From assembly GCF_000774145.1 (NCBI RefSeq), contig NZ_KN322966.1, forward strand, positions 1-64,000: a stretch of 64,000 nucleotides of DNA, in the 5' to 3' direction. The DNA is from Pseudomonas mediterranea CFBP 5447 (GTDB lineage: Bacteria; Pseudomonadota; Gammaproteobacteria; Pseudomonadales; Pseudomonadaceae). Shown here in pieces: positions 44,666-53,318 of this stretch. Each line of letters starts with the position of its first letter. The stretch's first letter is position 1. Below the pieces are notes generated by a model. It was not told the origin of the DNA and ran no database searches. It saw only the letters and a program-made list of their open reading frames with translations. A program made the position numbers and the translations under genes.

Positions 44666-45136
44666 ATGACCCAGGTTACCAATACGCCTTACGAAGCCCT
44701 CGAAGTCGGCCAGACCGCCAGCTACAGCAAATCTGTCGAAGAGCGCGACATCCAGCTATTCGCCGCCATGTCGGGCGATCACAACCCCGTGCACCTGGAC
44801 CCCGAATTCGCCGCGGCGAGCATGTTCAAGGAACGCATCGCCCATGGCATGTTCAGCGGTGCGTTGATCAGCGCGGCGGTGGCGTGCGAGTTGCCTGGGC
44901 CCGGGACTATCTACATCGGCCAGCAGATGAGCTTCCAGAAACCGGTCAAGATCGGCGACACCCTGACCGTACGCCTGGAGATCCTGGAAAAACTGCCGAA
45001 GTTTCGCGTACGCATCGCCACTCGCGTGTTCAACCAGCGCGATGAACTGGTGGTGGATGGCGAGGCCGAGATCCTCGCGCCGCGCAAGCAACAGACGGTG
45101 ACCTTGCCGACGTTGCCGGCGATCAGCATCGGCTGA
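44666..45136 (+). CDS. MaoC-like (R)-specific enoyl-CoA hydratase
   Basis: 156 residues with a hot-dog fold. Hydratase 2 motif: FAAMSGDHNPVHLDPEFAA (catalytic Asp and His, about 32-42) and ERIAHGMFSGALISAAV. PhaJ-type enzymes divert beta-oxidation enoyl-CoAs to (R)-3-hydroxyacyl-CoA for polyhydroxyalkanoate or lipid use. Third gene of the lipid block inserted between hyi and glxR. Confidence 0.88.
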   Translation: MTQVTNTPYEALEVGQTASYSKSVEERDIQLFAAMSGDHNPVHLDPEFAAASMFKERIAHGMFSGALISAAVACELPGPGTIYIGQQMSFQKPVKIGDTLTVRLEILEKLPKFRVRIATRVFNQRDELVVDGEAEILAPRKQQTVTLPTLPAISIG

Positions 45137-45167
45137 TTCACAGGCCGCTCGCCACAATGATCTCAGT

Positions 45168-45244
45168 GCCTGCTCGCGATAGCGGTGTGTCAGCCAAATA
45201 GGGGGGAATGGCCTGCCGCCATCGCGAGCAGGCTCGCTCCCACA
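45168..45244. repeat. truncated REPIN at right border of the fadD block
   Basis: Left arm reduced to CCTGCTCGCGATAGCG, right arm complete. A CTCGCCACAATG remnant of the other repeat family lies just before it. Same inner sequence as the REPIN at 41.7 kb. Confidence 0.82.
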
Positions 45245-45257
45245 GGGTGGAGTCGGG

Positions 45258-46040
45258 TCAGATCGCGTTATGGGTCTTCAGCCAGTTCAAACCCGCTTCG
45301 GTGCTGGTCAACGGCTTGTATTCGCAGCCGACCCAACCCTGGTAGCCGATGCGGTCCAGGTGTTCGAACAGGAAGCGATAGTTGATCTCGCCGGTGCCCG
45401 GCTCGTTGCGTCCCGGGTTGTCCGCCAGTTGCACATGGTTGATCTCGCTCAGGTGCGCCGACAGGGTCCGGGCCAGGTCACCTTCCATGATCTGCATGTG
45501 GTAGATGTCGTATTGCAGGAACAGATTGGCGCTGCCCACCTGCTCGCGGATCGACAGGGCCTGGGCGGTGTTGTTCAGGTAGAAGCCGGGGATGTCACGG
45601 GTATTGATGGCTTCCATCACCAACTTGATGCCCTTGGCCTGCAGCTTCTCGGCGGCGTACTTCAGGTTGGCGACGAAGGTCTTGCGCACCAGGGCCTCGT
45701 CGCAATTCTGCGGGCAGATCCCGGCCAGGCAGTTGACCTGGGTGTTGCCCAGTACCTGCGCGTAGGCAATCGCCAGGTCGACGCCGGCGCGGAACTCCTC
45801 GACCCGGTCCGGCAGGCAGGCAATGCCACGCTCGCCCTTGGCCCAGTCACCGGCCGGCAGGTTGAACAGCACCTGGGTCAGGCCGTTGGCGTCGAGCAGG
45901 GCCTTGAGTTCGGCGGAACTGTAGTCGTAGGGGAACAGGTATTCGACCCCACTGAAACCGGCCTTGGCGGCCGCTTCGAAGCGGGCGAGGAAATCCTGTT
46001 CGGTGAACAGCATGGACAGGTTGGCGGCGAAACGCGGCAT
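45258..46040 (-). CDS. hyi: hydroxypyruvate isomerase
   Basis: Interconverts hydroxypyruvate and tartronate semialdehyde. 260-residue TIM barrel: MPRFAANLSMLFTEQDFLARF at the start, KLVMEAINTRDIPGFYLNN (metal Glu, about 142), QYDIYHMQIMEGDLAR and WVGCEYKPLTSTEAGLNWL (second Glu, about 240). AGGAGA lies before the ATG. Downstream of gcl with a REPIN between; the next pathway gene, glxR, is 3.6 kb away beyond the fadD block. Confidence 0.94.
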   Translation of the reverse strand: MPRFAANLSMLFTEQDFLARFEAAAKAGFSGVEYLFPYDYSSAELKALLDANGLTQVLFNLPAGDWAKGERGIACLPDRVEEFRAGVDLAIAYAQVLGNTQVNCLAGICPQNCDEALVRKTFVANLKYAAEKLQAKGIKLVMEAINTRDIPGFYLNNTAQALSIREQVGSANLFLQYDIYHMQIMEGDLARTLSAHLSEINHVQLADNPGRNEPGTGEINYRFLFEHLDRIGYQGWVGCEYKPLTSTEAGLNWLKTHNAI

Positions 46041-46085
46041 GGCAGTCTCCTGTGAATATTCTGAAGCCCTTGTGGGGCGGACTTC

Positions 46086-46173
46086 TGTGGGAGCAAGGCT
46101 TGCCCGCGATCACATCGCCTCGGTATCAAGATGAACCGAGGCGCTTCCATCGCGGGCAAGCCTTGCTCCCACG
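46086..46173. repeat. REPIN (GAGCAAGGCTTGCCCGCG variant)
   Basis: Inverted pair with a variant core in the gcl-hyi gap. An inner inverted segment CGCCTCGGT...ACCGAGGCG extends the structure. Confidence 0.85.
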
Positions 46174-46177
46174 GCGG

Positions 46178-47953
46178 TCAGTCGAGCAACGAAATGGCCG
46201 TCGGCGCGTCGTTGCCCACCAGTGCCAGGTCTTCGAATTCGTTGACGGCGTTGATCTCGGTGCCCATGGAAATATTGGTCACCCGCTCGAGGATGACCTC
46301 GACGATCACCGGCACCTTGAACTCCTCGATCATTTCCTGGGCCTTGCGCAACGCCGGCTGGATGGCGGACGGTTCGAACACCCGCAGCGCCTTGCAGCCC
46401 AGGCCCTCGGCAACGGCGATGTGGTCCACCCCGTAGCCGTTGAGTTCCGGCGCGTTGAGGTTGTCGAAGGACAGCTGTACGCAGTAGTCCATGTCGAACC
46501 CGCGCTGTGCCTGGCGAATCAGGCCCAGGTAGGAGTTGTTCACCACGACGTGGATGTACGGCAGCTTGAACTGCGCACCCACGGCCAGTTCTTCGATCAT
46601 GAACTGGAAGTCGTAGTCCCCCGACAAGGCCACGACCTTGCGGCTCGGATCGGCCTTGACCACCCCCAGCGCGGCCGGAATGGTCCAGCCCAACGGACCG
46701 GCCTGGCCGCAGTTGATCCAGTGGCGTGGTTTGTAGACGTGCAGGAACTGCGCCCCGGCGATCTGCGACAGGCCGATGGTGCTGACGTAGCAGGTGTCCT
46801 TGCCGAACACCTGGTTCATTTCTTCGTACACGCGCTGGGGCTTGACCGGCACATTGTCGAAGTGTGTCTTGCGTTGCAGGCTGGCCTTGCGCTGCTGGCA
46901 GTCCTGCAACCAGGCGCTGCGGTTTTTCAGCTTGCCGGTGGCCTGCCATTCACGGGCGACTTCGATGAACACCGTCAGTGCCGAGGCGGCGTCGGAGACG
47001 ATGCCCAGGTCCGGGGTGAACACGCGGCCGATCTGGGTCGGTTCGATGTCGACATGAATGAACCGGCGACCTTCGGTATAGACATCCACCGAACCGGTGT
47101 GGCGGTTGGCCCAGCGGTTACCGACCCCCAGCACCAGGTCCGACTTGAGCAGCGTCGCGTTGCCGTAGCGGTGGGACGTCTGCAGGCCGACCATGCCGAC
47201 CATCAGCGGGTGGTCGTCCGGGATGGTGCCCCAACCCATCAGCGTAGGGATCACCGGGATTCCGGTCAGCTCGGCGAACTCCACCAACAGCTCGCTGGCA
47301 TCGGCGTTGATGATGCCGCCACCGGCCACGAGCAAGGGCCGTTCGGCCTGATCGAGCATCGCCAGGGCTTTCTCGACCTGCGCACGGTTGGCCGCGGGTT
47401 TGGCCAGTGGCAGTGGCTGGTAGGTATCGATGTCGAACTCGATCTCGGCCATCTGCACATCGAAGGGCAGGTCGATCAATACCGGGCCGGGGCGGCCGGA
47501 GCGCATCTCGAAGAACGCTTTCTGGAACGCGTAGGGCACCTGGCCTGGTTCCAGGACGGTGGTCGCCCACTTGGTCACCGGTTTGACGATGCTGGTGATG
47601 TCCACCGCCTGGAAATCTTCCTTGTGCAGGCGGGCGCGGGGGGCTTGCCCGGTGATGCACAGGATCGGGATCGAATCGGCCGAGGCGCTGTAGAGCCCGG
47701 TGACCATGTCGGTGCCGGCCGGGCCCGACGTGCCGATGCAGACACCGATGTTGCCGGCCTTGGTGCGGGTGTAGCCCTCAGCCATGTGCGAGGCACCTTC
47801 AACGTGGCGCGCGAGGACATGATCGATGCCACCGACTTTCTGTAGGGCGGAGTACAGCGGGTTGATCGCGGCACCCGGAATACCGAAGGCGGTGTCCACG
47901 CCTTCACGGCGCATCACCAGAACGGCGGCTTCGATTGCTCTCATTTTGCTCAT
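46178..47953 (-). CDS. gcl: glyoxylate carboligase
   Basis: Condenses two glyoxylate to tartronate semialdehyde and CO2; ThDP- and FAD-containing. 591 residues from the ATG at 47953 (AGAGG upstream). The hallmark is seen: [12 protein letters not shown] has Val 51 where other ThDP enzymes have the catalytic Glu. ThDP site: [20 protein letters not shown] then [16 protein letters not shown]. First gene of the leftward cluster. A TTGTATACAA palindrome lies 27 nt upstream, the same as at the urate genes that supply glyoxylate. Confidence 0.96.
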   Translation of the reverse strand: MSKMRAIEAAVLVMRREGVDTAFGIPGAAINPLYSALQKVGGIDHVLARHVEGASHMAEGYTRTKAGNIGVCIGTSGPAGTDMVTGLYSASADSIPILCITGQAPRARLHKEDFQAVDITSIVKPVTKWATTVLEPGQVPYAFQKAFFEMRSGRPGPVLIDLPFDVQMAEIEFDIDTYQPLPLAKPAANRAQVEKALAMLDQAERPLLVAGGGIINADASELLVEFAELTGIPVIPTLMGWGTIPDDHPLMVGMVGLQTSHRYGNATLLKSDLVLGVGNRWANRHTGSVDVYTEGRRFIHVDIEPTQIGRVFTPDLGIVSDAASALTVFIEVAREWQATGKLKNRSAWLQDCQQRKASLQRKTHFDNVPVKPQRVYEEMNQVFGKDTCYVSTIGLSQIAGAQFLHVYKPRHWINCGQAGPLGWTIPAALGVVKADPSRKVVALSGDYDFQFMIEELAVGAQFKLPYIHVVVNNSYLGLIRQAQRGFDMDYCVQLSFDNLNAPELNGYGVDHIAVAEGLGCKALRVFEPSAIQPALRKAQEMIEEFKVPVIVEVILERVTNISMGTEINAVNEFEDLALVGNDAPTAISLLD

Positions 47954-47979
47954 GGTTTTGTGCCTCTTACGTTTTGTAA

Positions 47980-47989
47980 TTGTATACAA
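47980..47989. promoter_or_regulatory. TTGTATACAA operator before gcl
   Basis: Perfect palindrome, 26 nt before the gcl ATG, so it overlaps the likely transcription start or 5' leader on that strand. Its twin lies 139 nt away toward the GlcG-like gene. Confidence 0.75.
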
Positions 47990-48118
47990 GTGGCTTTTCG
48001 GCGAGTTTATTCACGGCGAACGTTGCAGGTCAATCCTTTTCCTCAAGTACCTGTTTCATTCGTCGGAAGGCCGATAAGCCTGTGGCTTTTCGTCGCGCAT
48101 GGCGATTTACGAGAATTA

Positions 48119-48128
48119 TTGTATACAA
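48119..48128. promoter_or_regulatory. TTGTATACAA operator before the GlcG-like gene
   Basis: Perfect palindrome in AT-rich sequence 92 nt ahead of the GlcG-like ATG. TATACA inside it could also serve as a -10. Paired with the gcl-side site across a 267-nt divergent region, mirroring the puuE-uraH arrangement. Confidence 0.75.
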
Positions 48129-48220
48129 AAATAAATTTAATTGTGCTCTATTTGTTGTGTGAGGGTTCGCCTGAAGTGAAACCCAGAAGGCTTTCCAATA
48201 ACAAAAGAAGGACAGCATCC

Positions 48221-48661
48221 ATGAGCGCTCTAACCATGAACGTCGCCGTCAGCCTGGCGGAGCAGGCCCTTGTCGCGGGCCGTGAAATCAACGCTGCACC
48301 CTTGACCGTCGCGGTCTTGGACAGCGGCGGGCACTTGATTGCCCTGCAGCGCGAAGACGGCGCCAGCCTACTCCGCCCCCAGATCGCCATCGGCAAGGCC
48401 TGGGGCGCCGTCGCCTTGGGTAAAGGCTCACGCCTGCTGGCCCAGGACGCCCAACAACGGCCAGCGTTCATCGCCGCGTTGAACAGCCTCGGGCAAGGCA
48501 GCGTCGTGCCGGTTCCGGGTGGGGTGTTGATCAGGGATCAGGCGGGGCAGGTGCTGGGCGCGATTGGCATCAGCGGCGACCTGTCGGATGTCGATGAGCA
48601 GGTGGCTGTCAGGGCGGTGGAGGCGGTGGGGTTGCGGGCGGATGCGGGGGGGGTTGTTTGA
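48221..48661 (+). CDS. GlcG/HbpS family protein (DUF336)
   Basis: 146 residues: LAEQALVAGREINAAPLTVAVLDSGGHL, RPQIAIGKAWGAVALGKGS, VPVPGGVLIRDQAGQVLGAIGISG, as in the haem-degrading/GlcG family. Start at 48221 has AAGGA upstream. Divergent from gcl and sharing the same operator, so it belongs to the glyoxylate regulon; a homologue sits beside gcl in other pseudomonads. A role in glycolate or glyoxylate metabolism is plausible but unproven. Confidence 0.88.
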   Translation: MSALTMNVAVSLAEQALVAGREINAAPLTVAVLDSGGHLIALQREDGASLLRPQIAIGKAWGAVALGKGSRLLAQDAQQRPAFIAALNSLGQGSVVPVPGGVLIRDQAGQVLGAIGISGDLSDVDEQVAVRAVEAVGLRADAGGVV

Positions 48662-48684
48662 TTCTGTATTGACTGACCTATCGC

Positions 48685-48779
48685 TATCGCGAGCAGGCTC
48701 GCTCCCACAGGTTTCGATGGGTGGACACAAAATGTACGAACACCGCAAATCCCCTGTGGGAGCGAGCCTGCTCGCGATG
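48685..48779. repeat. REPIN left of the RAYT gene
   Basis: Inverted pair of the common core, 97 nt ahead of the REP-associated transposase start. Confidence 0.9.
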
Positions 48780-48875
48780 ACAATCTCTCAGACACATCCT
48801 GCTAATGGTCTGCCCCTCATCCCTGCATTCATAGGTCTAGCCTTGTCCGGGACTCGATGACAAAGGGGGCACGGA

Positions 48876-49334
48876 ATGCCTGATTTGCCCGCTTCGCACC
48901 GGCTGCGCCTCGGCCGTTGTGCGGAGTTCAGCCGTATATATCTATTAACCGCAAACACCTTCGACCGGATGCCAGTCTTCAGCGAATTTGTCTTGGGAAG
49001 ATTGGTTGTCGAGCAGTTTCGGAAAGCTGAGGATCTGGGCCTTGCCAACTCATTGGCGTGGGTCGTCATGCCGGATCACTTCCATTGGTTGATCGAATTG
49101 CGCAGGGGCTCGCTAAGTGGCTTGATGCAAAGGACAAAATCATTGAGTACCAAGTCAGTGAACCAGCGGCTCGGCCGGAAACTGTGCCTTTGGCAGCTAG
49201 GTTTTCATGACCGGGCGCTGCGGCGGGAAGAGGATCTGGTCAAGCTTGCCCGATATGTTGTGGCTAACCCATTGCGGGCTGGCTTGGTCGAACGGTTTGG
49301 CGATTATCCGTTGTGGGATGCGATCTGGGTTTGA
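48876..49334 (+). CDS. REP-associated tyrosine transposase (RAYT)
   Basis: 152-residue single-domain transposase of the IS200-like Y1 superfamily. WVVMPDHFHWLIELRRGSLS carries the His-x-His metal pair (about 68-70), and EEDLVKLARYVVANPLRAGL carries the candidate catalytic Tyr near 127. RAYTs are single-copy host genes that nick and disperse REP sequences. It is framed by REPINs of the common family within 100 nt on either side, so it most likely mobilises the 15 or more GAGCAGGCTCGC copies in the window. AAGGGGG precedes the ATG. Confidence 0.93.
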   Translation: MPDLPASHRLRLGRCAEFSRIYLLTANTFDRMPVFSEFVLGRLVVEQFRKAEDLGLANSLAWVVMPDHFHWLIELRRGSLSGLMQRTKSLSTKSVNQRLGRKLCLWQLGFHDRALRREEDLVKLARYVVANPLRAGLVERFGDYPLWDAIWV

Positions 49335-49354
49335 TTGGGAATCGAGTCGCCTTC

Positions 49355-49445
49355 ATCGCGAGCAGGCTCGCTCCCACAGGGTTTGGCTGTGGATATGATT
49401 CAGCGAACGATCGAAATCCCTTGTGGGAGCGAGCCTGCTCGCGAT
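49355..49445. repeat. REPIN right of the RAYT gene
   Basis: Inverted pair of the common core, 21 nt after the transposase stop. The internal CGAGTCGCCTTC and its near complement at the other end extend the palindrome. Confidence 0.9.
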
Positions 49446-49460
49446 GAAAGCGACTCGATG

Positions 49461-50075
49461 CTAAGCCTGGCGATCCAACTCACACCCCTTCAACACCAAC
49501 CGGATAATCGTCTGCGCCGCCGCTTCATAATCGGCCTCATCCAGCTTCGCCTTGCCGGTGATGGCGGTGATCTGCCAGTCGAAGTCGGCATAGGTCTGGG
49601 TGGCGGCCCAGATGCTGAACATCAGGTGGTTGGGGTCGATGGGGGCGATCTGGCCGCGGTCTATCCAGGTCTGGATGCAGTCGATGTTGTGCCGGGCCTG
49701 GGCGTTGAGTTGTTCCACCAGGTCGGGGCTCAGGTGGGGGGCGCCGTGCATGATCTCGCTGGCGAAGACCTTCGAGGCGAAGGGCAGGTCGCGGGAAATG
49801 CGGATCTTGGAGCGGATGTAGTGGCTCAGCACTTCGCCGGGCACGCCGTCGGCGTTGAACGGGGTCGAGGCCTGGAGGATCGGCTCGATGATGCTTTCCA
49901 GGACCTCGCGGTAGAGGTTTTCCTTGGATTTGAAATAGTAGTAGACGTTGGGTTTGGGCAGGCCCGCCTTGGCCGCGATGTCGCTGGTCTTGGTCGCCGC
50001 GAAGCCCTTGTCGGCAAATTCCTCGCTGGCGGCACGCAGGATGAGTTCTTTGTTGCGCTCGCGGATAGTGCTCAT
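49461..50075 (-). CDS. TetR family regulator, RutR/YcdC-like
   Basis: 204 residues. N-terminal TetR helix-turn-helix: ASEEFADKGFAATKTSDIAAKAGLPKPNVYYYFKSKENLYREVL (about 15-58). The C-terminal part, with HGAPHLSPDLVEQLNAQARH and FSIWAATQTYADFDWQI, resembles the YcdC/RutR ligand domain of pyrimidine or nucleobase sensors. The ATG at 50075 is preferred. A TetR gene also follows gcl and GlcG in P. aeruginosa, as I recall. It does not look like the type of protein that binds TTGTATACAA. Confidence 0.88.
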   Translation of the reverse strand: MSTIRERNKELILRAASEEFADKGFAATKTSDIAAKAGLPKPNVYYYFKSKENLYREVLESIIEPILQASTPFNADGVPGEVLSHYIRSKIRISRDLPFASKVFASEIMHGAPHLSPDLVEQLNAQARHNIDCIQTWIDRGQIAPIDPNHLMFSIWAATQTYADFDWQITAITGKAKLDEADYEAAAQTIIRLVLKGCELDRQA

Positions 50076-50206
50076 AAACCCAGGGGTTCCTTGCCTGTTC
50101 TGGCGGTGGCGCATGGTAGCACCGGCCTCGCGCGACGCTCAAGAATGCCCCGTGGCACGGCGGCTCGCGGTATGCTGCGCGGCATTATCATTCAAGGAGC
50201 CCCTCC

Positions 50207-51121
50207 ATGGCTGGAAGCAGTTTGCTGGTGTTGATCGACGACATCGCCACCGTGCTCGACGATGTCGCGCTGATGACCAAGATGGCCGCGAAGAAAACCG
50301 CCGGCGTGCTTGGCGACGATCTGGCACTCAACGCCCAGCAGGTGTCTGGCGTGCGGGCCGAGCGCGAGCTGCCGGTGGTCTGGGCCGTGGCGAAGGGCTC
50401 GTTTATCAACAAGCTGATTCTGGTGCCGTCGGCGCTGGCCATCAGTGCCTTCGTGCCGTGGCTGGTAACGCCGCTGTTGATGGTGGGTGGCGCCTACCTG
50501 TGTTTCGAGGGGTTCGAAAAACTCGCCCACAAGTTTCTCCACAGCGCGGCCGAAGACCAGGCCGAGCATGCGCAACTGGTCGAGGCCGTGGCCGATCCGG
50601 CGGTGGACCTGGTAGCGTTCGAGAAGGACAAGATCAAGGGCGCCGTGCGCACCGATTTCATCCTGTCGGCGGAGATCATCGCCATCACCCTCGGCACCGT
50701 CGCCGATGCTCCGCTGACCCAGCAGGTGATCGTGCTATCGGGCATCGCTGTGGTCATGACCGTTGGTGTCTATGGCCTGGTGGCCGGGATCGTCAAGCTC
50801 GATGACCTGGGGCTGTGGCTGACCCGGAAGCCGGGGCAGGTTGCCAAAAGCATCGGCGGCACCATCCTGCGTGCCGCACCGTACATGATGAAAAGCCTGT
50901 CGGTGATCGGCACAGCGGCGATGTTCCTGGTGGGCGGCGGCATCCTCACCCATGGCGTGCCGGTGGTGCATCACTGGATCGAAGGCGTGGCAGCCAGTGC
51001 CGGCGGGGCCGGGTTCATCGTGCCGATGCTGCTCAATGCAGTGGCGGGGATTGTCGCAGGCGCGGTGGTGCTGGCGGGAGTGATGGTGGTGGGCAAGCTC
51101 TGGAAGGCGCTGAAAGGCTGA
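50207..51121 (+). CDS. DUF808 family (YedI-like) inner membrane protein
   Basis: 304 residues. The family's opening [46 protein letters not shown] is intact, followed by about six hydrophobic helices, such as [28 protein letters not shown] and [32 protein letters not shown] is placed before the ATG. Function unknown. Confidence 0.9.
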   Translation: MAGSSLLVLIDDIATVLDDVALMTKMAAKKTAGVLGDDLALNAQQVSGVRAERELPVVWAVAKGSFINKLILVPSALAISAFVPWLVTPLLMVGGAYLCFEGFEKLAHKFLHSAAEDQAEHAQLVEAVADPAVDLVAFEKDKIKGAVRTDFILSAEIIAITLGTVADAPLTQQVIVLSGIAVVMTVGVYGLVAGIVKLDDLGLWLTRKPGQVAKSIGGTILRAAPYMMKSLSVIGTAAMFLVGGGILTHGVPVVHHWIEGVAASAGGAGFIVPMLLNAVAGIVAGAVVLAGVMVVGKLWKALKG

Positions 51122-51141
51122 ATCTGACAACCCGAAACCCC

Positions 51142-51231
51142 TGTGGGAGCGAGCCTGCTCGCGATAGCGCTCTGTCAGGCAACATAAATGTTGAATGTCA
51201 GGCCCTCATCGCGAGCAGGCTCGCTCCCACA
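51142..51231. repeat. REPIN
   Basis: Inverted pair of the common core between the convergent DUF808 and MlaA genes. Confidence 0.9.
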
Positions 51232-51253
51232 GGGGATCTCACTTGGCCGACGG

Positions 51254-52027
51254 CTACTCGGCAATCTGCAACTTGCGCGATTCCGTGTACACGTAGCGCA
51301 CCTTTTCATACTCGAATGGCGAGTTCAGCTGGCCATAGCGGAAGCTGGTCTGATAGCGCTTGTCCACCCCGCGCAGGAGCAGCAGTTCCGGGTGATTGGC
51401 ACTGACTTCCGAGACGTTCAGGAAGTTGATCGCCGACTCGGCCGTGTAGTCCACCAGCAACCCTGAAGTGTCCCGCAGGTTGGACGGACCGAAGATCGGC
51501 AGTACGAAGTAGGCGCCGGCCGGTACGCCGTAGAAGCCCAGGGTCTGGCCGAAGTCTTCGCTCTGGCGCGGCAGGCCCATGGCGGTGGCGGGGTCCCACA
51601 GGCCGGCGACGCCGATGGTGGTGTTGAGCAGCAGCCGCGCCGTGGTCTCCATCGAACGCTTGCCCTTGAACTGCAGCAGGCTGTTCATCAGGTTCGGCAC
51701 GTCACCCAGGTTGTTGAAGAAGTTGCTGACGCCGGTGCGCACGAAGCTCGGGGTGACGTAGCGGTAGCCGTCGACCACGGGCAGGAACACCCATTGGTCG
51801 AAACGGTAATTGAAGTGATAGACGCGACGGTTCCAGGACTCGAGCGGGTCATAGACGTTCAACGCGTTGAGGGTCGAACGCTCGAATTCGCGCTGGTCCA
51901 GCCCCGGGTTGAACTTGAGTTTGGTCAGCGGTTCCTTGAAGCCGTCGGCATCCACGGTCGCCTTGTCATCGGCGTGAACCACGCCTGCACCCAGTAACGC
52001 AGCGATAAGCAGGAGGTATTTAGCCAC
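51254..52027 (-). CDS. MlaA/VacJ family outer-membrane lipid asymmetry protein without lipobox
   Basis: 257 residues matching MlaA: YDPLESWNRRVYHFNYRFDQ, VRTGVSNFFNNLGDVPNLMN, LLNTTIGVAGLWDPA and YFVLPIFGPSNLRDTSGLLVD. MlaA removes mislocalised phospholipids from the outer leaflet. The signal peptide (KYLLLIAALLGAGVVHA) ends in an Ala-x-Ala-like site with no Cys, so it would be soluble or held otherwise rather than lipidated. The GTG start lies inside the end of the preceding gene with GGAG ahead, so the two are coupled. Confidence 0.9.
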   Translation of the reverse strand: MAKYLLLIAALLGAGVVHADDKATVDADGFKEPLTKLKFNPGLDQREFERSTLNALNVYDPLESWNRRVYHFNYRFDQWVFLPVVDGYRYVTPSFVRTGVSNFFNNLGDVPNLMNSLLQFKGKRSMETTARLLLNTTIGVAGLWDPATAMGLPRQSEDFGQTLGFYGVPAGAYFVLPIFGPSNLRDTSGLLVDYTAESAINFLNVSEVSANHPELLLLRGVDKRYQTSFRYGQLNSPFEYEKVRYVYTESRKLQIAE

Positions 52028-53318
52028 GGAAGAACTCCAGCATGGCGTCGCTGTTGACGCGGTAATTGAGGTTGCCGCAATGGCCGCCCAGTGGGTACAC
52101 CGTCAGCCGATCGCCAAAGGTCTTGCGCAGGAAGCCCAGGTCGCCGGGGCCGAGGATGACGTCGTCGGCGTTGTGCATCACGGCGATCTTCGAGCTTTCA
52201 TGCAGGTAATCCTTCAGGGCGTAGAGGCTGACCTGGTCGACCAGTTGCAGCAGGCTGCCGCCGTCGGTCCGCGCGCGCCACATCGGGATCACTTGTTCAG
52301 TCAGGTAGCAGTCGAAATCGCACTGCAGCGCACGCTTGAGAAATGGCGTCAGGCTGGTGCTTTCGGTGATCGGGAACTTGGGCGGGGTAATCAGGCCGCG
52401 ACGGTTGATCAGGTCCGAAGTGAAGGCGATATCGGCCGCCGAGAAGCGGAACGAGGTGCCGATCAGCATCGCCATCTGTTCGTTGCTCAGGTGTTGCTTG
52501 GACTGCTGGAAGTCATAAAGGAGGGCATCGTTGAGGTCGATGTAGCCTTTTTGCTGGAAGTAGCGGGTCAGCTTGTTCAGCACCACTTCATAGAACGTCG
52601 TGGTGCTGTTGATGCCCTTGACCTGGGTCTGGACCAGTTTGTCCAGGTTGGTGACCGAGGTGTAGAGGTTCACCGGCGGGTTCAGCAACAGCACTTTCTT
52701 GAAGTTGAAGCTGCGCCGGGTTTCGTCCAGGTGTGCGACGAAGGCTGCGTCCAGCGCCCCGAGGCTGTAGCCGGTGAGGTAGTACTCGGTCACCGGCACT
52801 TTGGGGTTCTGCGCGCGCACGGCTTGCATGACCCGGTACATGTCTTCGGCATCTTCCTTGGTGATGCCCGGGGTGGCGAAGCGCGAGGCGGAGCTCATGA
52901 AGTCGAAACTGGTGGGCGATGACAACTGCACCACGTGGTAGCCGGCCTTATAGTAGAGGCGCTTGAGGTATTCGTTGAGGGTGCTGTCATACCGTGCACC
53001 GGTACCGGCGATCAGGAAGATCAGCGGTGCCGGTTTGTCCTGGGTGGCCATGCGGTAGGTGAGGCTTTTCACCGGCCAGAAGTTGTCCGGCAGGATGAAC
53101 TCACGTTCCGGGCGCAGGGTGACGCTGTGGTCCGCCTGGTTGATGTCCTCGATCAAGGGCAACTCGGGGCGCAGGTCGGGCGGGGTGGTCGCGATGGTCG
53201 CCTCGAACGGGTTGGTCAAGGGGTAGCCATAACTGGCGGCGTCGATATCCACCGCCAGCGCGGACGCACTCAGGATAAGGCCGCCGAGGAGGGCAGCGAA
53301 GCGCAAGGAACGGAGCAT
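52020..53318 (-). CDS. exported alpha/beta hydrolase-like protein upstream of mlaA
   Basis: 432 residues. Signal peptide MLRSLRFAALLGGLILSASALA. A hydrolase core is visible: IFLIAGTGARYDSTLNEYLK (oxyanion loop), YYLTGYSLGALDAAFVAHL with GYSLG Ser near 178, NADDVILGPGDLGFLR with acid Asp near 385, and LGGHCGNLNY with His near 408. The triad looks complete, so a periplasmic lipase or esterase is likely. Overlap and coupling with mlaA suggest a role in envelope lipids. Some annotations name homologues differently; I rely on the visible motifs. Confidence 0.82.
   Translation of the reverse strand: MLRSLRFAALLGGLILSASALAVDIDAASYGYPLTNPFEATIATTPPDLRPELPLIEDINQADHSVTLRPEREFILPDNFWPVKSLTYRMATQDKPAPLIFLIAGTGARYDSTLNEYLKRLYYKAGYHVVQLSSPTSFDFMSSASRFATPGITKEDAEDMYRVMQAVRAQNPKVPVTEYYLTGYSLGALDAAFVAHLDETRRSFNFKKVLLLNPPVNLYTSVTNLDKLVQTQVKGINSTTTFYEVVLNKLTRYFQQKGYIDLNDALLYDFQQSKQHLSNEQMAMLIGTSFRFSAADIAFTSDLINRRGLITPPKFPITESTSLTPFLKRALQCDFDCYLTEQVIPMWRARTDGGSLLQLVDQVSLYALKDYLHESSKIAVMHNADDVILGPGDLGFLRKTFGDRLTVYPLGGHCGNLNYRVNSDAMLEFFRG

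Noticed and set aside
49461..50075. The TetR protein as the binder of TTGTATACAA
   Set aside because: RutR-type TetR operators are different palindromes, and the site fits the GntR/FadR pattern; no copy lies at the TetR promoter.
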